A stretch of 53,690 nucleotides of DNA from Deinococcus radiotolerans (GTDB taxonomy: Bacteria > Deinococcota > Deinococci > Deinococcales > Deinococcaceae): the NCBI RefSeq assembly GCF_014647435.1, contig NZ_BMPE01000021.1, positions 1-53,690 of the forward strand, written 5' to 3'. This document shows positions 7,392 through 14,050 of the stretch, piece by piece; positions within the stretch are counted from its first letter, which is position 1, and every line of letters starts with the position of its first letter. A model generated the notes under the pieces. It saw only the letters and a program-made list of their open reading frames with translations, did not search any database and was not told the origin of the DNA. The translations under genes and the position numbers were made by a program.

Positions 7392-8119
7392 GCGCGGTCC
7401 TCGTGCACGTGGGCGTCGCTGGGCGGGTAGCAGGCGAACCCGCAGTCGGGCTGCCCGTGCCGCCAGCACTCCCGGCAGCCCGAGGTCTCGGCTTCGGGTT
7501 CAGCGGGCGCGTCCTGGGGCGTGCCGTGCCAGCGCAGCAGGTACGCGAGGCGCTGCGCGTTCCCCAGGGCGGTCCCGATGGCCGCGAAGTGTCCGGGCAT
7601 GGGCTGCTGCCCGATGGCCTGCGCGAGGCTCAGGCGGCCCCACGCGCCGCGCGTCCAGTTGTACACCCCGCAGATCGGCGTCAGCAGCGCCTGCCCGTCC
7701 ACCCAGTGCCCCATCCCGAACGCCTCCACGCCCTGCGCGCGGCAGGCCCGCACCAGCGCGTCGATGGTGAAGCCCGGGTTGAAGGCCACCACGTCATTCC
7801 CGTACCACGTGAGGCGCTCCAGGTCCTCCATGACCTGCGCGAGGCGCGGCGCGTCCGCCAACTGCGCCGCCTGCACGCCGTGCAGCGCCTGCGCGTCGGG
7901 CTCGATGGGCTGATCCGTGTGCACCAGCGTGTCCAGCAGCGTCCGCCCGTCGCCGTCCAGTACCACGATCTGCACGGGGTGCGCCTGGCGCAGGCCGGTG
8001 GTGGCCACGCTCAGGATGCGCAGGGTGGGGCTGCCCAGCAGTTCCGGCAGGCGGGCGAGGGCCGCGGCGCGCTCACGGGCGGGCGCGGCGTCCAGATCGG
8101 TGTCGAGGTGCTGATTCAT
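7388..8119 (-). CDS. DnaQ-fold exonuclease-like protein lacking catalytic residues
   Basis: 243 aa. The DEDDh order is recognisable, but each acidic position is replaced: motif I reads SVATTG instead of DxExTG (S37, A39); motif II reads FNPGFT instead of N..FD (T118); motif III reads GTALGNA instead of HxAxxDA (G182, N187). The structural N, F and TG residues remain. A C-terminal Cys-rich tail (SGCRECWRHGQPDCGFACYPP) looks like a small metal site. It is probably a binding or scaffolding version of the fold, not an active 3'-5' exonuclease. It overlaps the PP-loop gene by an ATGA, so the two proteins may work together. Confidence 0.7.
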   Translation of the reverse strand: MNQHLDTDLDAAPARERAAALARLPELLGSPTLRILSVATTGLRQAHPVQIVVLDGDGRTLLDTLVHTDQPIEPDAQALHGVQAAQLADAPRLAQVMEDLERLTWYGNDVVAFNPGFTIDALVRACRAQGVEAFGMGHWVDGQALLTPICGVYNWTRGAWGRLSLAQAIGQQPMPGHFAAIGTALGNAQRLAYLLRWHGTPQDAPAEPEAETSGCRECWRHGQPDCGFACYPPSDAHVHEDRA

Positions 8120-9306
8120 GCGAGGTCTCCGATGAGGGGGAGTTGGCCGCCCTCGGCAATCTGGCTGCGGTAGAAGAATTCGTCGGCGCGGGGTTCGTCG
8201 CCCGTCCAGCGGTCGGGCCAGGTGCCGACGCTGATCAGGTGGCGGATGCGGGCCTTTTCCTCGGCGTTGATCAGCTCGAAGACGGGCAGGTGGGCGGGCT
8301 TCCCGGCATTCACGCGGGCCTGGATGTCCAGCACGCGGTCCAGGAACATCAGGCGGGCTTCGAGGGTCATCGGGCCCTTGCGGTCGCCGTTGCCGGTGAG
8401 GCTGCCGTCTTTCTTCCGCTCGCCCCGCTTGCGCAGGCGGACGTTATCGGCGCGCATCTCATCCCACAGGCCGCGCAGTTCCAGCAGGGGCCGCAGGTGC
8501 GCCCACTCGGGCAGCTGCACCACGACCTCCAGGCCCTTGTCGCGGCTGGCGACGGGGCAGCCGATGCACCCGGTGCGGGCGTTGATCTCAGCGGCCTCGT
8601 CCCCGCCGTAGATGGCGGCCACGTCCAGCGTGGGGTACCCGTGCGCGTAGCCCACGGTCTGATTGGTGAGCCAGTCGAAGATGTTGCACACGCGCCAGTG
8701 CACGATGGGCGCGAGCATGGCGCCCTGCCCCTGGATGTCCTGCTGGAAGTACCCCTGGCCGCACTCGCTGCCGTCCTTGCTGCAGCTGATGGCGATGCGG
8801 GCGTCGCGCGCGGCGCTCTCCCCGATCCGCACGCCGGTCATGACCAGGAACTGCCCCAGGTCGGCGCTGAGTTCAGCGAGCGCCGCCTGCATGGGTTCGA
8901 GTTTCATGATGCCGGTGCACCAGCGGAAGTGCGCGCCCGGCGGGGGGACGCCGCGGCCCAGCATGTACACCCAGAACCGCTTGTCCATGGGCGGCTGCAC
9001 GACGCGGGTGCGCACGCCACGCTCGGCGAGGTGCGCGAGTTGCCCCATGGCCGCATGATGCAGGGGCGGGAGTTCCATGCGCGTGTCCGCGTACAGCGCG
9101 GTCAGGCTCTTGGGGCGGGCGATGCGGCCCTGAGCAATCAGCCAGTCCAGCACGGTCAGCGTGGCCGTGCTGTCCTTGCCGCCACTGAAGGTCACGACCC
9201 AGTGGGAGCTGACGTGCGCATACGCGTTGATGGCCTGGACGGTCAGTTCAATGGCCATGTCCAGATCCATCCGCAGGTCGTCAAAGAGGGTGAGGGGAGC
9301 GGTCAC
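8116..9306 (-). CDS. DndC / PAPS-reductase-like PP-loop enzyme
   Basis: 396 aa from the GTG at 9306, which overlaps the preceding stop. The ATP-pyrophosphatase loop SGGKDS is at 41-46, followed by LYADTRMELPPL, FRWCTGIMKLEPM and MTGVRIGESAARDAR, the usual order in PAPS reductase and DndC. Extra cysteines (SCSKDGSEC, VCNIF, GCIGCP) could hold an Fe-S cluster as in DndC. DndC activates sulfur for DNA phosphorothioation, but DndA, B, D and E are not seen here, so the reaction is uncertain: DNA or nucleotide modification, or adenylyl-sulfate chemistry. The ASCH, MazG-like and dead-DnaQ genes are in the same operon. Confidence 0.8.
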   Translation of the reverse strand: MTAPLTLFDDLRMDLDMAIELTVQAINAYAHVSSHWVVTFSGGKDSTATLTVLDWLIAQGRIARPKSLTALYADTRMELPPLHHAAMGQLAHLAERGVRTRVVQPPMDKRFWVYMLGRGVPPPGAHFRWCTGIMKLEPMQAALAELSADLGQFLVMTGVRIGESAARDARIAISCSKDGSECGQGYFQQDIQGQGAMLAPIVHWRVCNIFDWLTNQTVGYAHGYPTLDVAAIYGGDEAAEINARTGCIGCPVASRDKGLEVVVQLPEWAHLRPLLELRGLWDEMRADNVRLRKRGERKKDGSLTGNGDRKGPMTLEARLMFLDRVLDIQARVNAGKPAHLPVFELINAEEKARIRHLISVGTWPDRWTGDEPRADEFFYRSQIAEGGQLPLIGDLA

Positions 9307-9599
9307 GCCGCGCCGCCCCGGTCCACGTACTCGCTGAGCCGGTCCCGCTGGATGGTCAGCAGGGCGGCCGTGGCCAGCAGGCCGCCCAGCGCCCAGGGGG
9401 CGAGGCTGAGCAGCAGCGCGGGCGTCCAGCGGGCGTCCAGGCCGAACGCGCAGACCAGCGCGCAGGCCAGGGCGACCAGCAGCAGCACCCAGCTCACGTC
9501 CCGGCGGCTGGGCACGGGCACGCGCAGCGTCACGACCTGGGGGCGGGCGGGGCGCTCGGGGCGCTCGAACATGGCGTAGACACGGGGCTGGCTCGTCAT
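9303..9599 (-). CDS. Small membrane protein, two TM segments
   Basis: 98 aa. A polar N-terminal third (RPERPARPQVVTLRVPVPSRRD) is followed by two hydrophobic helices, VSWVLLLVALACALVCAF and ALLLSLAPWALGGLLATAAL, with a charged C terminus. Function unknown; one of three small membrane proteins in a row. Confidence 0.65.
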   Translation of the reverse strand: MTSQPRVYAMFERPERPARPQVVTLRVPVPSRRDVSWVLLLVALACALVCAFGLDARWTPALLLSLAPWALGGLLATAALLTIQRDRLSEYVDRGGAA

Positions 9600-9916
9600 G
9601 CCGTGACCTCCCTGGGGCCGGTGACGTCCCAGCCGATCCCGCAGTCGCGGTCAAAGCGGCCGAAGCCGTGATGGTCCTGTTCCCGGGCTTCCCAGCGGGC
9701 CGCGCGCTCCGCCTCGTCAGCGGTCGCGTAGCAGCGGCGCCACAGGACGCGTATGCGCGGTTGAATCCAGGGGTGGTAGTCGCTCTCCCAGAACGCGTAC
9801 ACGGTGGCGACGTGCGGGCGTGCGGCGGTCGGGGTCGAGGCGAGGTGTTTCAGCAGCGCGCCGACGATCAGCGCGCCGATGATCACGCCCAAGCACAGCC
9901 AGGGAAGCCACATCAT
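9596..9916 (-). CDS. Membrane-anchored small protein
   Basis: 106 aa from MMWLPWLCLGVIIGALIVGA, one N-terminal membrane helix, then a soluble domain rich in W, H and D. ATGA overlaps on both sides fix its ends. No family recognised. Confidence 0.6.
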   Translation of the reverse strand: MMWLPWLCLGVIIGALIVGALLKHLASTPTAARPHVATVYAFWESDYHPWIQPRIRVLWRRCYATADEAERAARWEAREQDHHGFGRFDRDCGIGWDVTGPREVTA

Positions 9917-10020
9917 GGTTTCCGCCCCTGGCGGGCGTCCCGCTGATCGAGGTAGTAAACGATGGGGAACAGGCTGCCCGCGAGGGGCAGCAGGATGGCG
10001 AGCATCAGCCAGGGATTCAT
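9913..10020 (-). CDS. 35-aa single-TM microprotein
   Basis: Begins MNPWLMLAILLPLAGSLFPI and ends DARQGRKP: one membrane helix and a positive tail. The ATG overlaps the stop of the gene before (ATGA) and its own stop overlaps the ATG of the gene after, which is strong evidence for such a short gene. Automated callers with length limits may miss it. Confidence 0.6.
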   Translation of the reverse strand: MNPWLMLAILLPLAGSLFPIVYYLDQRDARQGRKP

Positions 10021-10241
10021 GCGGCAACCTCCGGAGTGGTGAGGGCGTTCAGCTCGACCTGGGTGCGGGCCAGTGCGTCGCGGTACATGGGTTCAAGGTG
10101 GGTGCCACTGAATCGCTCGGCGTACGCGGTGAGGCCCCGCACTTCCTCTTCGACGTGCTGGGCGTAGGACTTCACGGGCAGTTCGGGCTCGGGCGTGGCC
10201 GCGGGGCGGCGGCCCAGCAGGCGGTACAGGAAGGTGATCAC
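10017..10241 (-). CDS. Hypothetical protein
   Basis: 74 aa starting MITFLYRLLGRRPAATPEPE; a short hydrophobic/basic N terminus then an amphipathic helical region (YAQHVEEEVRGLTAYAERF). Overlaps both neighbours by 4 nt. Function unknown. Confidence 0.55.
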   Translation of the reverse strand: MITFLYRLLGRRPAATPEPELPVKSYAQHVEEEVRGLTAYAERFSGTHLEPMYRDALARTQVELNALTTPEVAA

Positions 10242-10645
10242 GCGGCCACCTGCCCCTGCCAGCGCTGCGCGGCGTGCGCGACCAGGGCGCTCAGCAGCGC
10301 ACCCCAGCTCTTGTGCCCGCCGACGCTCTTCTGGCTGTAGTGGTGCTTCACGGCGCCGGTCTTCGCGCGCCGCGTCTTCGCCCAGGCGTTCGCGTACTCC
10401 GCGCGCAGGCCGGTGTTCAGGTCCGTGATGGTCACGGTGTACTGGGCCTTGCCGCTCTCGACCACGAAGCCGCCGGTTTCCAGCAGTTCCACGGCGTACA
10501 CGGTGTCTCCCAGCGTCACGCGCTCGCCCTGCGTGGGGCTGAAGGGCACGCCGCGCAGGCGAGCGTCACCAATCGCGCGGGCCATCGCCGCGCGGAATGA
10601 GGCGGGAATTTCGGGGGTGTTGACGGCGGGGGTGGAGTGCGTCAT
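10238..10645 (-). CDS. First gene of the left early operon, hypothetical
   Basis: 135 aa from MTHSTPAVNTPEIP, with GGAG 8 nt before the ATG. A beta-rich middle (RVTLGDTVYAVELLETGGFVVESGKAQYTVTITDL) and a basic helical C terminus. It heads the minus-strand operon that runs to 3278. The 100-bp gap upstream holds operator box 1 (10745-10760), so this operon may also be under repressor control. Confidence 0.6.
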   Translation of the reverse strand: MTHSTPAVNTPEIPASFRAAMARAIGDARLRGVPFSPTQGERVTLGDTVYAVELLETGGFVVESGKAQYTVTITDLNTGLRAEYANAWAKTRRAKTGAVKHHYSQKSVGGHKSWGALLSALVAHAAQRWQGQVAA

Positions 10646-10726
10646 CGTGGTCTCCGGTTCCCCCCTCTCCTGTGATTTCCGTTCGCTGCCCGCAATGGAT
10701 CTGGAGAGGGGGGATCGCCTTTTGGG

Positions 10727-10760
10727 TTGCGTCCCGTTTGGCTTGTCCCTATTATGGGAC
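10727..10760 (+). promoter_or_regulatory. Promoter and operator box 1 (TPR gene)
   Basis: The box GTCCC-TATTAT-GGGAC is at 10745-10760 and extends to a perfect 20-bp palindrome, TTGTCCC-N6-GGGACAA. The six central bases TATTAT form a -10 hexamer with TTGCGT exactly 17 bp upstream. A dimeric repressor on the box would block RNA polymerase. Same motif at 13746 and 13784. Confidence 0.75.
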
Positions 10761-10834
10761 AAGATCAATCACACCGCAAGTAAGGCAACTGGCCGCGCGG
10801 TCACCTCATACGCTCTCCATAAGGCGGTTTTCAG

Positions 10835-12271
10835 ATGAATTACGGCGACCCTGCAATCTGGGATGACCTCTGGGCTCACAACAAGCCCGGGGACCTCGTG
10901 ACGCGTCTCCAGCGGGACCGTCACGCCACGCCCGACTGGCACGCGCGGTACGTCCACGCCCTGGCCGCGTCCGGCGAGGTCGAAGAGGCGGGCGAACTGG
11001 TGGAGAACGCCATCGGCATGTATGAGGGCCAGCCGGGCGCGAATCTGGACCTGCTGCGGTCGATGCGGCTGCAACTGCTGATCACGAACCGCAAGTACGC
11101 CGAGACCCTCGCGGAGGCGCAGATCATCCGCAGCGTCAACCCGCGCAGCATGGAGGCCGCGTGCTTCGTCCAGTACGCGGTCGCGTACTCGCACCTGGCG
11201 CTCGGCCGGCCCCTGGAGGCGCTGCTGCACATCGGGCAGGCGCTGGGCCTGTCCACCGTGCTGGACCTGCCGCACCGCACACGCGTGAATCAGATGCTGT
11301 GGACCACGATCATGCGCAGCATGGGTAAGGACGTGCCCAAGCAGGTGCAATTAAACATCCTGGCCAGTCCGCACGCGGTGACGGCGTGGCATGGTGCCGT
11401 GAACCTCGCCGAGGGGTGCCTGTACAACGGAGATTACGAGCAGGCCGCCGACTACGCCCAGAAGCACAAGTTGCCGCACCTGGAACGCATCGCCCGCGCC
11501 CTGATGGGGGATTTCAGCATGCCGCCCTCGGGACAGAAATGGTCCGACCGTCTGGTGGAGGGCTTCCGTGCCGCGTCAGAGATGCGGTACGCCGATATCC
11601 CGGTGCTGGAAACGGACAGCATGCAGATCAGCGGGTACGGGCGGCTGCTGAACGCCCTGCGCAGCATGCACGCCGGGGCCGTGACGTCGTTTGACACGCA
11701 GCTGGGTGACGCGCCGCACGCCCGTGACCAGCGGGTGTACTGGACCGCCCTGCGCCTCATGGCGGTCCTTGACGGCCTGATCGAGGACAACCCCGCGCAG
11801 CTCATGCACGACGCGATTGAAGCCCTGGTGGCCCTCCCGCAGCAGGCGCACGTGATCCGCCTGCTGGAAGCGGGCTCGCCCCGCGCGGCCCTGCTGCTGG
11901 CCCACGCGCCGGACTCGCGCCTGCGGGGCATGTTCAGCGGGCTGACGACGCCGCTGCTGATGGACGCGCACGTGACCAACCACGCGAAGATTCGTGTGCC
12001 GCCCCAGGCCGCCGCACACCTGATTCATAAGTCGATTGGCGTGAAAATGGTCATCAACGGCGGCCACATGGGCAAGTACCGTGACCGGCTGGAACGGCAT
12101 GGGCTCACGGAGCACCGCATCGTGAACGTGGGTGACCTGTACCGGTATGCGGAGGTGCTGGCGCGGGCCTCGACGGGTGGCGTGGCGGAAGCGTGGGAGG
12201 GCGTGATGCTCCGGCTGCGGCGCGCGAGTCCCGTGCTGGACGAGGCGCTGTTATCCCGAATCGAGGATTGA
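10835..12271 (+). CDS. TPR protein, candidate peptide receptor/regulator
   Basis: 478 aa, almost wholly helical. TPR-like repeats are visible: WHARYVHALAASGEVEEAGELVENAI (~30-55), LRSMRLQLLITNRKYAETLAEAQIIRSVNP (~68-97), YAVAYSHLALGRPLEALLHIGQAL (~107-130) and WHGAVNLAEGCLYNGDYEQAADYAQKHKLP (~188-217). The C-terminal 90 residues (from about RVPPQAAAHLIHKSIG) are basic and may bind DNA or a partner. A gene for a 54-aa exported-type peptide follows 33 bp later. TPR receptor plus small pre-peptide, next to a phage repressor region, is the layout of Rap-Phr, NprR and arbitrium AimR systems. I see no classical N-terminal HTH, so homology to AimR is not claimed; the functional link is inference. 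Confidence 0.65.
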   Translation: MNYGDPAIWDDLWAHNKPGDLVTRLQRDRHATPDWHARYVHALAASGEVEEAGELVENAIGMYEGQPGANLDLLRSMRLQLLITNRKYAETLAEAQIIRSVNPRSMEAACFVQYAVAYSHLALGRPLEALLHIGQALGLSTVLDLPHRTRVNQMLWTTIMRSMGKDVPKQVQLNILASPHAVTAWHGAVNLAEGCLYNGDYEQAADYAQKHKLPHLERIARALMGDFSMPPSGQKWSDRLVEGFRAASEMRYADIPVLETDSMQISGYGRLLNALRSMHAGAVTSFDTQLGDAPHARDQRVYWTALRLMAVLDGLIEDNPAQLMHDAIEALVALPQQAHVIRLLEAGSPRAALLLAHAPDSRLRGMFSGLTTPLLMDAHVTNHAKIRVPPQAAAHLIHKSIGVKMVINGGHMGKYRDRLERHGLTEHRIVNVGDLYRYAEVLARASTGGVAEAWEGVMLRLRRASPVLDEALLSRIED

Positions 12272-12304
12272 TTGCCGGTCATTTGAGAGTCACGCTAAGG
12301 GCGT

Positions 12305-12469
12305 ATGAAAACCATACTTCCCGTCCGCGTGCTTCTCGTTCTCGCCCTCGTTGCCGGCGCTGCCACCACGGCCGTCACCAGGATCTCGGCCAGTGCGCCC
12401 GCCCTCAGTGCGCCTGTCGCTGACGACGGCATTCCGCGCCCCTGCACGCTGTGCCGCACCAGCGGCTGA
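12305..12469 (+). CDS. 54-aa secreted-type peptide, candidate signal precursor
   Basis: Begins MKTILPVRVLLVLALVAGAA, a positive n-region followed by a hydrophobic core, with possible signal-peptidase sites after AGA or SASA. The remaining tail ends DDGIPRPCTLCRTSG, with a C-x-x-C that could be disulfide-closed. AAGG lies 7 nt before the ATG, and the gene starts 33 bp after the TPR gene, so they are probably co-transcribed. Phr/AimP-type precursors have the same plan: export signal, then a short C-terminal peptide that is the signal. Alternatives are a small membrane toxin or a lysis-control peptide. Confidence 0.55.
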   Translation: MKTILPVRVLLVLALVAGAATTAVTRISASAPALSAPVADDGIPRPCTLCRTSG

Positions 12470-12502
12470 TTACGCACCTGGTAAACCGGAGAGGTAAAAT
12501 CA

Positions 12503-12522
12503 GGTAACGCACGAACTAACGT
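12503..12522 (+). promoter_or_regulatory. Operator-like repeats GGTAACG / CTAACGT
   Basis: GGTAACG (12503-12509) and CTAACGT (12516-12522) lie just upstream of the gene at 12544. The same two elements occur in the promoter of the small repressor at 50095 (50118-50155). A TAAAAT -10 candidate is at 12494-12499. They may be targets of that second repressor. Confidence 0.35.
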
Positions 12523-12543
12523 CGCGCACTAGGGTGTGATTCC

Positions 12544-12804
12544 ATGGACGTTCCACCTCTTGATGTCGAAACCCTCATGGATCGTCTGGGCCGCACTGTA
12601 CTCGCTGCCGCCGATGCCACTGGCCGCCTCGACACTGAAACTGACGCCTACGACGCCGTGTCCTGCCTGCTCATGGGCACGCACACGGCAGAGCAGCTGC
12701 TCGCCCAGCGTCCCGGCCTCGCGCCGATCCGGCAGGAGCTTCTACAGTTCGCCCAGCGCCTGGAGGCGCTCCTCGATCAGCCAGCGGGCCAACCGGCGAG
12801 CTGA
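12544..12804 (+). CDS. Small acidic hypothetical protein
   Basis: 86 aa, helical and acidic (MDVPPLDVETLMDRLGRTVL...). Its 3' end overlaps the minus-strand gene at 12742 by 63 bp, tail to tail. Likely part of the control region; function unknown. Confidence 0.5.
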   Translation: MDVPPLDVETLMDRLGRTVLAAADATGRLDTETDAYDAVSCLLMGTHTAEQLLAQRPGLAPIRQELLQFAQRLEALLDQPAGQPAS

Positions 12805-13092
12805 GACGTCCTCACCACCCAAGAGCCGTTCCAGCCGGGCCGCCTGATCGTTTAGGCGGCCCCGTCCTGCGTCCGTCAGGCGCACCAGCAGCCGCGGCTG
12901 ATCGGGGCTGACCACGGGCAACGCCACGTCTCCCCGGCCCGCCAGCTGCTCCACCATGTCCGGCAGATCCTCCAGCCATGCCTCGATGATCTCGCCGACC
13001 TCCTGGCGCTGCGCCACCGCGTACGCCTGAAGGCGTCCCGCGAGGTACTTGGGCAGGTGCAGGTTTACACCGGCACGACGGGCTTCAGCCAC
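12742..13092 (-). CDS. Ribbon-helix-helix-like regulator downstream of the repressor
   Basis: 116 aa from a GTG that lies within the last codons of the repressor gene (28-nt overlap). VNLHLPKYLAGRLQAYAVAQRQEVGEIIEAWLEDL has the strand-helix-helix pattern of CopG/Arc-like proteins, followed by a coiled helical C-terminal part. Co-transcription with the repressor suggests a lysogeny function, for example partition, immunity or copy control. Confidence 0.5.
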   Translation of the reverse strand: MAEARRAGVNLHLPKYLAGRLQAYAVAQRQEVGEIIEAWLEDLPDMVEQLAGRGDVALPVVSPDQPRLLVRLTDAGRGRLNDQAARLERLLGGEDVSARRLARWLIEERLQALGEL

Positions 13093-13721
13093 GACACCAC
13101 CCCATGCACCCGGCCGCCATCGACCAGCGCAAACTCCCGCTGGGTGCGCTCAAACCGGAAGCGCCCGCCGGCCAGTGCCGTGGCCACAGTCAGACCCTCT
13201 TCCGGCAGGTCCAGCACCGCCAGCTCGCCGGGCTGGGCGCGGTCAGCGCGGATGCAGTAGAGCGCCTGCCCCTGCGCGAGCACCGGGTGCATGCGGCCGG
13301 TCCTGACCTCGATCACGAAGTCGCAGGACACCGGGGCCAGCACCGTGCGGCTGATGTTCCCCACCGCCTCCATTTCCAGGAACATCGGCACGTCCAGCGA
13401 CATGCGCTCCGTGGGGCCGCCGTCCGTCATGACGTCCAGCACCGTCAGGCCCGTCTCACGCGCGAATTTCGCGTGATCGCCACTAAACAGTAGTTCGATC
13501 AGTGAGCGCAATTTGCCGGGGCTGACGGCACGCTGGAGGAAGAACTTCTCCCCGCCGGTCTCCATGTTCCACAGGACCGTTTTGGACACCTTCTCGAAGC
13601 GGTCAGGCTCCCGCTGGGCCAATTCTTCAGACAGCATCTCCATCCGGCGATACGTGTATTTGCGCGCTTGGCGCGCATTCCGGATCACTTCACCGGCGAG
13701 TTTGTCCGTCAAATCGGTCAT
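13065..13721 (-). CDS. Phage repressor, HTH plus degenerate S24 domain
   Basis: 218 aa. The N-terminal ~90 residues carry an XRE-type helix-turn-helix (IRNARQARKYTYRRMEML...), and the C-terminal half has the S24/LexA-CI dimer fold ending in VHGVVSWLKPV. At the catalytic Ser position the motif reads TGRMHPVL (R143 instead of Ser), the Lys position in the TVK motif is A180, and the Ala-Gly cleavage site looks like V120-G121. It should still dimerise and bind DNA but not autocleave. GAGG 5 nt before the ATG decides the start. It faces the Cro-like gene across a 78-bp gap with two operator boxes. Confidence 0.8.
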   Translation of the reverse strand: MTDLTDKLAGEVIRNARQARKYTYRRMEMLSEELAQREPDRFEKVSKTVLWNMETGGEKFFLQRAVSPGKLRSLIELLFSGDHAKFARETGLTVLDVMTDGGPTERMSLDVPMFLEMEAVGNISRTVLAPVSCDFVIEVRTGRMHPVLAQGQALYCIRADRAQPGELAVLDLPEEGLTVATALAGGRFRFERTQREFALVDGGRVHGVVSWLKPVVPV

Positions 13722-13745
13722 CGTGTCCTCATAGTAAACACCTTT

Positions 13746-13761
13746 GTCCCATTTTAGGGAC
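13746..13761 (-). promoter_or_regulatory. Operator box 2 (repressor promoter)
   Basis: GTCCC-ATTTTA-GGGAC. On the minus strand the centre reads TAAAAT, a -10 hexamer for the repressor gene 30 bp downstream, so the repressor can shut its own transcription. No good -35 is visible. Confidence 0.75.
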
Positions 13762-13765
13762 AGTC

Positions 13766-13799
13766 TTGTATCCGCCCCTCTTTGTCCCTAGAATGGGAC
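13766..13799 (+). promoter_or_regulatory. Promoter and operator box 3 (Cro-like gene, leaderless)
   Basis: GTCCC-TAGAAT-GGGAC is at 13784-13799. TAGAAT is a -10, with TTGTAT 17 bp upstream (13766-13771). The ATG follows the box directly at 13800, placing the expected transcription start on the start codon: a leaderless mRNA, a common arrangement in Deinococcus. Confidence 0.75.
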
Positions 13800-14036
13800 A
13801 TGATGAATCACACGCCTATTACGGAACCCACAGCCGTAACCGCTGCCCTCACCTCGCTGGCGCAGCGGCTCCAGGCGCTGAAATCCAACGATCTCGCCCG
13901 CGTCGCGGAACTCGCAGGCACCGGCCGCTCCCAGGTCTGGAACTTGCGCGCAGGCCGGAATAGCGGCTCGGTGGACGTCGCGCTGCGTGTGGAAGCGGCC
14001 ACCACGCAGGTCGAACTCGACCTGCTGAACCCCTGA
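13800..14036 (+). CDS. Small HTH protein, Cro-like
   Basis: 78 aa from MMNHTPITEP. LARVAELAGTGRSQVWNLRAGRNSGSVDVALRVEAAT is a helix-turn-helix with a recognition helix GRSQVWNLRAG. It is divergent from the repressor and first gene of the rightward early operon, the position of Cro in lambda-like phages. Likely binds the GTCCC-N6-GGGAC boxes in competition with the repressor, which is inference. Confidence 0.65.
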   Translation: MMNHTPITEPTAVTAALTSLAQRLQALKSNDLARVAELAGTGRSQVWNLRAGRNSGSVDVALRVEAATTQVELDLLNP

Positions 14037-14050
14037 CTGGAGGCCCTGCC

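Noticed and set aside
3749..9579. Long plus-strand ORFs opposite the left operon (for example 3749-4924 and 8143-9579)
   Set aside because: They are antisense shadows of high-GC coding DNA: no ribosome sites, odd composition, and they conflict with coupled minus-strand genes with recognisable families.
13065..13721. Calling the repressor an SOS-cleavable LexA/CI
   Set aside because: The catalytic Ser and Lys positions are Arg and Ala and the Ala-Gly site is changed.
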